26,369 bases of DNA, taken from the NCBI GenBank assembly GCA_002392385.1, contig DGGX01000024.1, positions 1 to 26,369 of the forward strand. The letters run 5' to 3'. The notes below the pieces were generated by a model. That model had not been told where the DNA came from, ran no database searches, and was given only the letters and a program-made list of their open reading frames with translations. The number at the start of each line of letters is the position of its first letter. Position 1 is the stretch's first letter. Shown one piece after another: positions 15,613 through 22,465 of the stretch. Source of the DNA: Lachnospiraceae bacterium UBA3863. GTDB taxonomy: Bacteria > Bacillota > Clostridia > Lachnospirales > Lachnospiraceae. The position numbers were made by a program, and so were the translations under genes.

Positions 15613-17211
15613 TTACATGGGTATTGCTTCCGCCAGCCCCATCAACCCCTCGCGGAAGATCCTGGCATCCATCAGCTTGAGGTCGTCGGCGATCAGGGGC
15701 TTGAATTCCATCTGGGCCAGGATGTCTTTCTCCAGGTCTACGCCGGGGGCGATCTCCGTGAGGAGGAGCCCCTCGGGGGTCAGGCGGAAGACGCCGCGGT
15801 CGGTGACGTAGAGGACGTTCTTGCCGGCCTGAATGGCGCCGGGGCCGTTGAAGGTGATCTGGCGGAGGGTGTTGACGAATTTCTTCTCTGTGCCCTCCCG
15901 GAGGATGACCAGGCGGCCGTCGCGGATCTCCTCCTTCAGGGAGGGGCCTGCCGTGAGCGTGCCGCAGAAAATGATGTTCTGTGCGCCCTGTGTCAGGTTG
16001 ATGAAGCCTCCCGCACCGGGACGGTGTTCCACGCCGCGGGCGTCCTCGAAGAGAGAGACGTTGACGCTGCCGCGCGGATCGCATTCTGCCAGGCCGAGGA
16101 AGGTGGCGTAGAGGCTGCCGCTGTCATACATGTTGAACATGTTGGCGCAGTCCAGGAAGGAGGTCGGGTTGACGGAGGCGCCGAAGGACATGAAGCTGGT
16201 CGGAGAGCCGCCGATGGGGCCGGTCTCCACGGTGAGGATCAGATCCTCGTCGATCTGTTCTTCGTGGGCGACGCTGCCGATATACTCCGGAATGCCGATG
16301 CCCAGATTGATGGGAACGTTCATCCGCAGCTCGAAGGCGGCCCGCCGGGCGATCAGCTTGCGCTTGTTGAGCGGGAGCTTTTTCACAAGATAGTGGGGAG
16401 ACCGGTACTTGCCCAGCAGGGACCGGTTGACGATATCGCCCTGGGTCATGCGGTGGTTTCGGTCAGGGTCCGTGGAGACGACCAACTTGTCGATGAAGAT
16501 GCCGGGGACATAGACGTGTTTGGCGTTGAGGGAGCCGCGGCAGACGATGTTCTTGACCTGGCAGATGACGATGCCGCCGGAGGCGTGGGCCGCCATGGCC
16601 ACGGGCAGCACATCGGTGTTGGAGACCTCCTCGTCCATGAGGAGATTGCCGTCCTCATCGGCTGTGGTGCCGCGGATCAGGGCCACGTTGATGACCGGTA
16701 CGTCGAAAGACAGGTATTCCTTGCCCTTGATGTGTATGACGCTCACCAGATCCTCGGTGGCGGCGGCGTTGGTCTTGCCGCCCTCCAGACGGGGGTCCAC
16801 GAAGGTCCCGATCCCCACCCGGGAAACAACGATGTCCATGCCTCTGGAGCGGGAGCGGTACATCTGCTCGATGATCCCGATGGGGAAATTGTAGGCCTCG
16901 ATTTCATTGTCCTGCTGGAGCCGCATCATGCGCTTGTTGGCGCCGTTGTGGCCGACGATGGTCCTTCTGACCATGCCCTTGTGGGCAAAGTGTTCAAAGC
17001 CCCGGTAATTCACCTCTTCGACGATGTTCCCGATGCCTGAACCGGACATGAGCGTCAGATCCCTGGGATGGTGCTCTGTCTTCCAGCGCTTCTCCAGGGC
17101 GATGCAGATCTCCTCCGCCACACACATATTCATATTGCCGCTGCAGGCCAGGCAGTCCCCGTCCCGGACCAGCGCCGCGGCTTCTTCTGCCGTACAGATT
17201 TTGTTGAGCAT
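15613..17211 (-). CDS. Family I acyl-CoA:carboxylate CoA-transferase (propionate CoA-transferase-like), copy 1
   Basis: A 532-residue fused alpha-beta CoA-transferase of the Pct/YdiF type, which moves CoA between a donor thioester (often acetyl- or propionyl-CoA) and a carboxylate through a glutamyl-CoA intermediate. The catalytic glutamate is Glu329 in LTVETGPIGG. Other family signatures are the N-terminal TAEEAAALVRDGD, GLAECDPRGSVNVS and GGFINLTQGAQNIIFCGT. The gene is divergent from the second CoA-transferase at 17453, and the two proteins are alike along their whole length. CoA-transferases let an anaerobe activate its substrate without spending ATP and may exchange the final acyl-CoA for the incoming acid. 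The AAAGGGG ribosome site fixes the start. Confidence 0.93.
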   Translation of the reverse strand: MLNKICTAEEAAALVRDGDCLACSGNMNMCVAEEICIALEKRWKTEHHPRDLTLMSGSGIGNIVEEVNYRGFEHFAHKGMVRRTIVGHNGANKRMMRLQQDNEIEAYNFPIGIIEQMYRSRSRGMDIVVSRVGIGTFVDPRLEGGKTNAAATEDLVSVIHIKGKEYLSFDVPVINVALIRGTTADEDGNLLMDEEVSNTDVLPVAMAAHASGGIVICQVKNIVCRGSLNAKHVYVPGIFIDKLVVSTDPDRNHRMTQGDIVNRSLLGKYRSPHYLVKKLPLNKRKLIARRAAFELRMNVPINLGIGIPEYIGSVAHEEQIDEDLILTVETGPIGGSPTSFMSFGASVNPTSFLDCANMFNMYDSGSLYATFLGLAECDPRGSVNVSLFEDARGVEHRPGAGGFINLTQGAQNIIFCGTLTAGPSLKEEIRDGRLVILREGTEKKFVNTLRQITFNGPGAIQAGKNVLYVTDRGVFRLTPEGLLLTEIAPGVDLEKDILAQMEFKPLIADDLKLMDARIFREGLMGLAEAIPM

Positions 17212-17232
17212 GGGCAGACCCCTTTAAAAACT

Positions 17233-17244
17233 GGTCGAATGACC
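17233..17244. promoter_or_regulatory. Candidate regulon operator, perfect palindrome
   Basis: GGTCGAATGACC; with its flanks the arms are TGGTC/GACCA (17232-17245). It lies about 20 bp upstream of the CoA-transferase 1 start codon and downstream of its predicted promoter, where a bound protein would act as a roadblock. It is the best copy of the motif. Confidence 0.6.
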
Positions 17245-17273
17245 AATCATACATTCATTTAACTCCACCTAAC

Positions 17274-17302
17274 ATTATAGGGCTTTTGGCGAAATAATAC
17301 AA
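17274..17302 (-). promoter_or_regulatory. Promoter of CoA-transferase 1
   Basis: On the minus strand a perfect TATAAT (17274-17279) has a weak TTGTAT 17 bp upstream (17297-17302). The leader to the start codon, about 60 bases, contains the operator at 17233. Confidence 0.55.
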
Positions 17303-17318
17303 TAAAATGAGATTTATA

Positions 17319-17347
17319 TTGAAGTTTTACGACGCAGGAATTATTAT
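17319..17347 (+). promoter_or_regulatory. Promoter of CoA-transferase 2
   Basis: TTGAAG (17319-17324) and TATTAT (17342-17347) are 17 bp apart. The expected start point lies at about 17354, immediately next to the operator at 17358. Confidence 0.65.
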
Positions 17348-17357
17348 TAAATTAATA

Positions 17358-17369
17358 GTTCATGTGAAC
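17358..17369. promoter_or_regulatory. Candidate regulon operator (GTTC-N4-GAAC)
   Basis: GTTCATGTGAAC has perfect arms and overlaps the predicted transcription start of CoA-transferase 2. It shares the 4-4-4 geometry and arm type of the site at 2744. Confidence 0.5.
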
Positions 17370-17452
17370 AAAAACAAGCAATAGACAGAAAGACGGGGAT
17401 GTATCCGGTGCCAGTCAGGCTGCCGGACACAAAGGAAGGAAAGGAGATCACC

Positions 17453-19054
17453 ATGGCGTTTTCCAAGATCTGTACCGCAGAAGAGGCTGTCAGCCTGATC
17501 AAAGACAATGACCTGCTGTTCTGTTCCGGGAATATGCACAATGTTCTGGCGGAAGAGCTCTGTGCCGCAGCGGAAGAACGATTCCTGAAGGAAGGACATC
17601 CGAGGGATCTGACCATCATGTCTTCTTCGGGCGTCGGCGATATGGGCCCGGTGGGCGGCGTCTTCCGCGGCTTTGAGCATTTCGCCCATGAAGGAATGAT
17701 CAAGAGGACCATTGTGGGCAGCAACGGCGCCAACCACAGCATTATGAAGATGCAGACCGAGGGCAAGGTGGAGTCCTATAACTTTCCGCAGGGCGTCATC
17801 GAGCACATGCTCAAGTCCAGAGCCAAGGGCCTGGATGTGGAGCTGTCCCGGATCGGTCTGGGCACCTTCGTGGATCCCCGTATGGAGGGCGGCAAGACCA
17901 ACAGCCGCACCACGGAGGACATGATCGAGGTCGTCAACATCTACGGCAAGGAGTATCTGGCCTATAAGACCCCCAAGATCGACGTCTGCTTCATCCGCGG
18001 CACCACCGCCGATGAGGAGGGCAACCTGACCTGCGAGGACGAGGCGTCCATCATGAATATCCAGGCAGCAGCCATGGCCTGCAAGGCCTCCGGCGGTATC
18101 GTTCTGTGCCAGGTCAAATATGTGGTCCGCAAGGGCGCCCTGCCGGCCAAGGAGGTCGTGGTGCCCGGCGCCTTCATCGACAAGCTGATCATCACCCGTG
18201 ACCTGCAGAAGAACCACCGCATGACCATGGGTGAATACTACAATCCGGCCTTCCTCGGCAAGTACAAGGTTCCTGTGATCCAGGCGGAGAAGCTGCCTCT
18301 GGATTATAAGAAGGTCATGGCCAGACGCGCCGCCATGGAACTCAAGCTTCACGTGCCGATCAACATGGGCATCGGCCTTCCGGAGAATATTGCCAAGGTC
18401 GCCAACGAAGAGGGCATCGGCGACGACCTGGTCCTGACCGTCGAGACCGGCGCCTTCGGCGGCGTGCCCGCGCCCCGCACCTCCTTCGGCGCGACCACCA
18501 ATGCACAGGCCTTTGTCGACAGCCCCACCATCTTCGACCTCTATGACGGCGGCTTCCTCTATGCCACCTTCGTGGGCCTGGCGGAATGCGCCCCCAACGG
18601 AAGCGTCAACGTGTCCCGCTTCATCACAGAGGACGGCAACGTCCGCTTCGTCGGCGCCGGCGGGTTCATCAACCTGACCCAGAGCACGAAGAACGTCTTC
18701 TTCGTCGGCACCCTGACCGTGGGCGGCCTCAAGTCCGAGATCCGCGACGGCAAGCTGGTCATCCTCCAGGAGGGCCGCGAGAAGAAGTTCATCAAGTCGA
18801 TCAACCAGACCACCTTCTCCGCTCCCCACTCCCTGGAGATCGGGCAGAACGTCCTCTACATCACCGACCGCTGCGTCTTCCGCCTGACCGACAAGGGCCT
18901 CAAGCTCATCGAGGTGGCCCCCGGCATCGACATCGAGACCCAGATCTGCGCCAACATGGAATTCCGCCCCATCATCGAGGACGACGTCAAGGAGATGGAT
19001 CCCAGGCTCTTCCGCGAGGATCCCATCGGGCTGAGAGAGCTTCTGGGAGAATAA
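17453..19054 (+). CDS. Family I acyl-CoA:carboxylate CoA-transferase (propionate CoA-transferase-like), copy 2
   Basis: A 533-residue paralogue of the divergent neighbour. The ATG at 17453 is preferred because AAGGAG lies just upstream and the product then begins MAFSKICTAEEAVSLI, matching copy 1; an earlier in-frame ATG at 17399 lacks a ribosome site. The catalytic residue is Glu331 in LTVETGAFGG, followed by the conserved SFGATTNAQAF and GLAECAPNGSVNVS. Residues next to the catalytic Glu differ from copy 1 (AFGGVPAPRT against PIGGSPTSFM), so acyl specificity may differ. It is monocistronic, ended by the strong hairpin at 19074-19142. Confidence 0.93.
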   Translation: MAFSKICTAEEAVSLIKDNDLLFCSGNMHNVLAEELCAAAEERFLKEGHPRDLTIMSSSGVGDMGPVGGVFRGFEHFAHEGMIKRTIVGSNGANHSIMKMQTEGKVESYNFPQGVIEHMLKSRAKGLDVELSRIGLGTFVDPRMEGGKTNSRTTEDMIEVVNIYGKEYLAYKTPKIDVCFIRGTTADEEGNLTCEDEASIMNIQAAAMACKASGGIVLCQVKYVVRKGALPAKEVVVPGAFIDKLIITRDLQKNHRMTMGEYYNPAFLGKYKVPVIQAEKLPLDYKKVMARRAAMELKLHVPINMGIGLPENIAKVANEEGIGDDLVLTVETGAFGGVPAPRTSFGATTNAQAFVDSPTIFDLYDGGFLYATFVGLAECAPNGSVNVSRFITEDGNVRFVGAGGFINLTQSTKNVFFVGTLTVGGLKSEIRDGKLVILQEGREKKFIKSINQTTFSAPHSLEIGQNVLYITDRCVFRLTDKGLKLIEVAPGIDIETQICANMEFRPIIEDDVKEMDPRLFREDPIGLRELLGE

Positions 19055-19073
19055 GCAGTATAAAAAACCTTAA

Positions 19074-19142
19074 AAAAGCAGAAAGATTCCCCGGAGACCC
19101 TGCAGAAATGCAGCGTGTCTCCGGGGAATCTTTTATGCTTTT
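19074..19142. terminator. Long bidirectional terminator hairpin
   Basis: A perfect 17-bp stem, AAAGATTCCCCGGAGAC (19082-19098) with its complement (19117-19133), contains CTGCA-N4-TGCAG in the loop and is extended outside by AAAAGCA/TGCTTTT. It lies between CoA-transferase 2 (+) and the small membrane protein gene (-). Confidence 0.9.
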
Positions 19143-19205
19143 AATATTTATGCCGCGTCCGTGCTTTATTTTTCAGCGCTGTTTTATTCCTGGCGGCACC
19201 GCCCG

Positions 19206-19712
19206 TCAGATCTTGTCGACCGCCTCTTTGCGCTCGATGATCTCGTTGCGCCAGGCGTTGCCGATGTAGAGAATGTAGATGGCGAAGAAGAGCACAGCGA
19301 TCATGATGATCTCCGAGATGATCCGCGCTGCCATATCGGAGAGCGTCACGCCGGAGAGCGCCTCGGTCACAGCGGCGATGACCACCGTGAAGGGATTGTA
19401 CCAGAAACCGAAGACGCCGAAGATGAAGAAGAGCATGGCGAAGACCCGCTCTCTCTTGCCGGCCGTGTGTGGCCACAGGAAGATCATGAGCACCGTCAGG
19501 ACCGGGAAGAAATGCAGGATCAGATAAGGCTTGCTGGTCCCCAGATAGCCGAAGATCTGCGACCACTGAGGGTGCGGCATGACAATGAAGGGGAAGATCG
19601 CCCATATGGCCGTATAGACAATGTAGAGAGTCTTCTGCCAGGGCGCCAGCGGCTTGAGCTCGACCTCCACCTTCTTCCTGGACTCCCGACGCGTATTGTT
19701 CTTCTTAGACAT
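19206..19712 (-). CDS. Small integral membrane protein of unknown function
   Basis: A 168-residue protein that I do not recognise. The N-terminus is strongly basic (MSKKNNTRRESRKK), followed by hydrophobic stretches at about 29-45, 63-80, 88-118 and 131-151, which suggests four membrane segments and a charged cytoplasmic C-terminus (EIIERKEAVDKI). There is no signal peptide and no clear motif. The start follows GAGAGGGAGG. It is flanked by a CoA-transferase on one side and the palindromic repeat array on the other, on its own transcript. The upstream region has a GTTCAACTG half-site resembling the island operator (19742-19750), so co-regulation is possible. An accessory role in transport or in anchoring is only a guess. 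Confidence 0.75.
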   Translation of the reverse strand: MSKKNNTRRESRKKVEVELKPLAPWQKTLYIVYTAIWAIFPFIVMPHPQWSQIFGYLGTSKPYLILHFFPVLTVLMIFLWPHTAGKRERVFAMLFFIFGVFGFWYNPFTVVIAAVTEALSGVTLSDMAARIISEIIMIAVLFFAIYILYIGNAWRNEIIERKEAVDKI

Positions 19713-19819
19713 GGACCCTCCCTCTCATTGATTGAAAAACTGTTCAACTGTACCAGAAAACTGTAGACTATTCCGGAAAGATTTGCAAGAGCTTATAACG
19801 GTTCTGATCCTCTGAACAT

Positions 19820-19859
19820 TTAGTAAAGCTTAGTGAAGGCTGGTAACGGTTAGTAAAGG
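19820..19859. repeat. Four tandem 10-bp repeats (TTAGTAAAGG-like)
   Basis: The units are TTAGTAAAGC, TTAGTGAAGG, CTGGTAACGG and TTAGTAAAGG, exactly 10 bp apart, about one DNA helical turn. They lie about 110 bp upstream of the small membrane protein start and just before the palindromic array. Such phasing would place bound protein on one DNA face. Confidence 0.65.
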
Positions 19860-19871
19860 GATGCGTCGGGG

Positions 19872-20374
19872 GTAAGCCTGAAGTCTGATTTACGCTTGCC
19901 AGGCTTACCTGCTGTGGAGCGATGTAAGCCTGAAAGCTGCTTTTGTAGCTTTATAGCTTACTTGCATTTTCACGATGTAAGCTTGAAGTCCGCTTTTGCA
20001 GTTTTATGGCTTACTTGCATTTGCGCGATGTAAGCCTGAAGCCCGCTTTTGCAACTGTAAGGCTTACTTGTTTTTATGCGATGTAAGCCTGAAGGCTAAT
20101 ATTTGCCCAGGAAGCTTATTTGCCGGTAAGCTCAAAGCGAATATTTCTCTTAATGGGCTTGCAGGCGCCAATAAGGCATAAGTCCTGCTAGTCATTTCAG
20201 CCGCTCAGGGCTTACATGTGTCAAAAGGCATAAGCCTCAGAAGCCATTTCGGGCATCTGGGGCTTACATGCGCCAACCAGCCATAAGCCTAAAGAGCCCC
20301 AGATGCCGCATAGGGCTTACCCGCGCCAACCGGCCGTAAGCCTCAGAAGCCATCCAGGCCACTCGGGGCTTACA
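19872..20374. repeat. Ten-unit ~53-bp tandem array of palindromic (hairpin) repeats
   Basis: GTAAGCC-like left arms begin near 19872, 19924, 19977, 20030, 20083, 20126, 20178, 20229, 20282 and 20335, so the period is 51-53 bp except for one shortened unit. Each is followed about 30 bp later by a GGCTTAC-like right arm, making a hairpin per unit. Units 1-5 start GTAAGCCTGAAG and continue after the hairpin with TTGCATTT-like spacers. Units 7-10 start ATAAGCCTCAGAAG or similar and are followed by CATGCGCCAACC-like spacers, so two subfamilies meet at the degenerate sixth unit. No credible gene lies within it. It fills most of an 815-bp gap between the small membrane protein and dehydratase copy 2. 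Function unknown. Confidence 0.85.
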
Positions 20375-20400
20375 GTCACCAAAAGGTCACGCCAAACCAT

Positions 20401-20431
20401 CCCCGGCAGACCCTCGCAGACCCCCGGCAGA
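20401..20431. repeat. Short C-rich tandem repeats
   Basis: Three 10-11 bp units, CCCCGGCAGA, CCCTCGCAGA and CCCCCGGCAGA, lie between the palindromic array and the terminator of dehydratase copy 2. No function can be assigned. Confidence 0.5.
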
Positions 20432-20451
20432 ACCCCTTATCCCTGTAAAAG

Positions 20452-20479
20452 CGATAATCCGGCTTTCGCCGGATTATCG
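20452..20479 (-). terminator. Intrinsic terminator of dehydratase copy 2
   Basis: CGATAATCCGGC (20452-20463) and GCCGGATTATCG (20468-20479) form a perfect 12-bp stem with a 4-base loop. On the minus strand it is followed by CTTTTA, about 50 bp past the stop codon. Confidence 0.85.
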
Positions 20480-20527
20480 TTACTTATTATAGGGTCGTCG
20501 GGGACGGCCCGTATTAAGAGGGGGGAC

Positions 20528-22132
20528 TTACTTCTTGGCGGCAGCGTCAAACTTGGCGAGCATGACGCGAGGGGTGACGGTGTGCTTGCTTCTCTCGTAG
20601 CGAGGGCACTCCTCGTAGCCCGGAAGGCCGGCCAGGTACTTGGCGATCTTCTTGAGCTCTTCGAGATCGTAGCGGCTCATCAGGGTGACTTCCTCCATCA
20701 GAGGCGATCCGCCGCCGTGCAGACCGGCGACAGCCTGTGCTGCTTCGTAGGAATCGCAGAGCTTGTTTTCCATCATGCGCATGACGCGGTGGGTCTCCTC
20801 GCCGGAGTAGGCGGGATTCCTGCGGATGTACTTGTTGCAGAGGTCTGCGGTCTCGGGATCGAAGAAGCTCTCTTCGGTCGGCAGGGAGGCGCAGATACCG
20901 CCGGTGAGATCCGCCAGGGTCTCGTACTCGTGATACATGTTGTGGCCGGCAAGACGGCGGCCGCAGTTGGTGAGGACTTCATCCGGCACCCACTGTCCGC
21001 TGGGGAACTGTGTGCCGTGATAAGCGGAGGCTTCGCCGGCGGCGAATACCAGCTCGGCGGTCTGGATGATGTCGCAGAGCTTGCCGCGGACGTGGGACTC
21101 TCTGGCGATGTCATTCACCTCGGCGACGAGAGCGGCCTGGGAAGCGATAACTTCGGAGACAGCGGTCTTGCAGCCGGTGTAGGAATGTCTGTGATAGTGG
21201 GCGAACATCAGGGCGAGATAGCCGGCGTAGCGGCAGACGCCGTCGTTGTCGCGGCCGCACATGAAGACACGGTCATAAGGAACGAAGGTGTCGTCGAAGA
21301 TGGTCAGGGACTCCACGTCGCCGATGTGTGCGAAGGGAGCGTCCAGACGGGTCCTCTTGTGATGGATGCCCGGAAGGGCCATGAGCTTCACGCCGTCCCA
21401 GTCAGCCGGCAGGGCGAATGCCACGGCATAGTCCTTGTCATCGGGGCCCATGAACTTGGTGGGGTTGACGATGATCTCATCCACGTAAGGGGCGCAGGAG
21501 TTGCAGATCTTGGCGCCGCGGACGATGATGCCCTTGCAGGGCTTGCCGTCTACGCCGATGCCGTCCACGTTGGTCTCCACGACATGCACGAAGACGTCCG
21601 GATCGGGCTGCATATGGGCTCTCTTATACTTGGGATTGCGGGAGCCCTTGACGTCTGTCTGCGCGCAGTTGCAGATCAGGTCGTTGTGCTGGCAGTACAG
21701 GATGTAGTTGAGCAGTCTCTTGTGGTATTCGGTGCCGCAGGCCTCGTCACAGTCATAAGTAACGGAGAAAAGGGCGTTCAGGGCGTCGGTGCCCATGCAG
21801 CGCTGCATACATCCGCCGACACGGTGGCAGATGAGCCTGGTCATGAGCTGCTTCTTGAGCAGATCGTCCTGAGACATATGGATATTGGTCATGCGGCTGA
21901 TGGTCTCGCCGTCGATGTGGGACTTGGTGACCGTGACATCCTGGAAGCGGGGGTCATTGGCCATGTCATAGCACTGCTTCATGACATAGGTGCCGCCCTT
22001 GATCCAGTCCGCCAGATCTCTCTCGGCGCCCTGCTTGCCGTTGGAACGGTCGATCTTCTTGCCGTTCATGTACACGTTGGGCTTCATGTTGAGAAGCCTC
22101 TGCTTGTACTGTTCATATGTGCCGATTGCCAT
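20528..22132 (-). CDS. 4-hydroxybutyryl-CoA dehydratase-like [4Fe-4S]/FAD enzyme, copy 2 (HpaB fold)
   Basis: A 534-residue paralogue of the enzyme at 8296-9900; by hand count about 50 residues differ, 19 of them in the first 90. The ATG at 22132 has a perfect AGGAGG site and gives MAIGTYEQYKQRLL, matching copy 1; a start seven codons upstream lacks this. Cluster ligands Cys108, Cys112, His314 and Cys321 and the Glu274, Tyr318 and Lys322 equivalents are unchanged. As in copy 1, the place of catalytic Glu455 of the C. aminobutyricum enzyme is Ala469, and the substrate loop is Cys-Asn-Ser. Residue 213 differs (Cys here, Asn in copy 1), beside that loop. It is monocistronic with its own promoter and terminator and is divergent from CoA-transferase 3. 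Confidence 0.88.
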   Translation of the reverse strand: MAIGTYEQYKQRLLNMKPNVYMNGKKIDRSNGKQGAERDLADWIKGGTYVMKQCYDMANDPRFQDVTVTKSHIDGETISRMTNIHMSQDDLLKKQLMTRLICHRVGGCMQRCMGTDALNALFSVTYDCDEACGTEYHKRLLNYILYCQHNDLICNCAQTDVKGSRNPKYKRAHMQPDPDVFVHVVETNVDGIGVDGKPCKGIIVRGAKICNSCAPYVDEIIVNPTKFMGPDDKDYAVAFALPADWDGVKLMALPGIHHKRTRLDAPFAHIGDVESLTIFDDTFVPYDRVFMCGRDNDGVCRYAGYLALMFAHYHRHSYTGCKTAVSEVIASQAALVAEVNDIARESHVRGKLCDIIQTAELVFAAGEASAYHGTQFPSGQWVPDEVLTNCGRRLAGHNMYHEYETLADLTGGICASLPTEESFFDPETADLCNKYIRRNPAYSGEETHRVMRMMENKLCDSYEAAQAVAGLHGGGSPLMEEVTLMSRYDLEELKKIAKYLAGLPGYEECPRYERSKHTVTPRVMLAKFDAAAKK

Positions 22133-22200
22133 AAATCCTCCTTTCGGTCCCATGCCTTTGCGGGACGCAGAGAAACGGTGGTGCCGGGTCTCAAAAAATG

Positions 22201-22212
22201 ATTCAACTGACC
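22201..22212. promoter_or_regulatory. Candidate regulon operator (ATTCAACTGACC)
   Basis: Differs from the site at 22418 (GTTCAAATGACC) at two positions. It lies in the leader between the predicted promoter of dehydratase copy 2 and its start codon, like the 17233 site at CoA-transferase 1. Confidence 0.45.
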
Positions 22213-22225
22213 CATTCTTACGATA

Positions 22226-22255
22226 ATTTTACAACGGACCCCATATAAAAGTCAA
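22226..22255 (-). promoter_or_regulatory. Promoter of dehydratase copy 2
   Basis: On the minus strand TTGACT (22250-22255) and TAAAAT (22226-22231) are 18 bp apart, about 95 bp upstream of the start codon. The 333-bp gap to CoA-transferase 3 holds this promoter, the opposite promoter and two operator sites. Confidence 0.6.
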
Positions 22256-22371
22256 CAGGACTGTAGCAAATGAACTGTTTTTGCTCCGGGCACGGGAGAC
22301 GATGACTTTTGCCTGTTAAACATGGAAAAATACGGAATATAGGCAAAAGACGCGGGGGAGGCACAATTATT

Positions 22372-22400
22372 TTGACAAAGCATTGGCAATGAATTATAAT
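22372..22400 (+). promoter_or_regulatory. Perfect consensus promoter of the CoA-transferase 3 operon
   Basis: TTGACA (22372-22377) and TATAAT (22395-22400) are separated by exactly 17 bp, the ideal sigma-A promoter. The operator begins 18 bp after the -10. Confidence 0.88.
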
Positions 22401-22417
22401 TTGAGCAGATGTAAACA

Positions 22418-22429
22418 GTTCAAATGACC
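22418..22429. promoter_or_regulatory. Candidate regulon operator (GTTCAAATGACC)
   Basis: Lies about 10 bp downstream of the expected start point of the CoA-transferase 3 operon and is nested in a wider CAGTT...AACTG inverted repeat (22416-22436). Differs by one base from GGTCAAATGACC. Confidence 0.55.
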
Positions 22430-22465
22430 GAAACTGCGTAATCAAACTATTAGGAGGGGCTGAAA

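Noticed and set aside
19996..20181. 61-codon open frame within the repeat array
   Set aside because: Its internal sequence repeats only reflect the DNA repeats, and no ribosome binding site precedes it.
19872..20374. CRISPR array
   Set aside because: The repeating part includes both arms and spacers, copies are degenerate, spacers resemble each other, and no cas genes are nearby. It is a tandem palindromic repeat.
20303..22201. Very long open frame on the plus strand (632 codons) across the dehydratase copy 2 region
   Set aside because: It lies antisense to a gene with clear family motifs, has low-complexity Gly/Ala/Asp/Val composition typical of the mirror of GC-rich coding DNA, and no ribosome site. 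The same applies to 4064-5677, 8350-9966, 10185-11606, 17360-18829 and 22442-24085.
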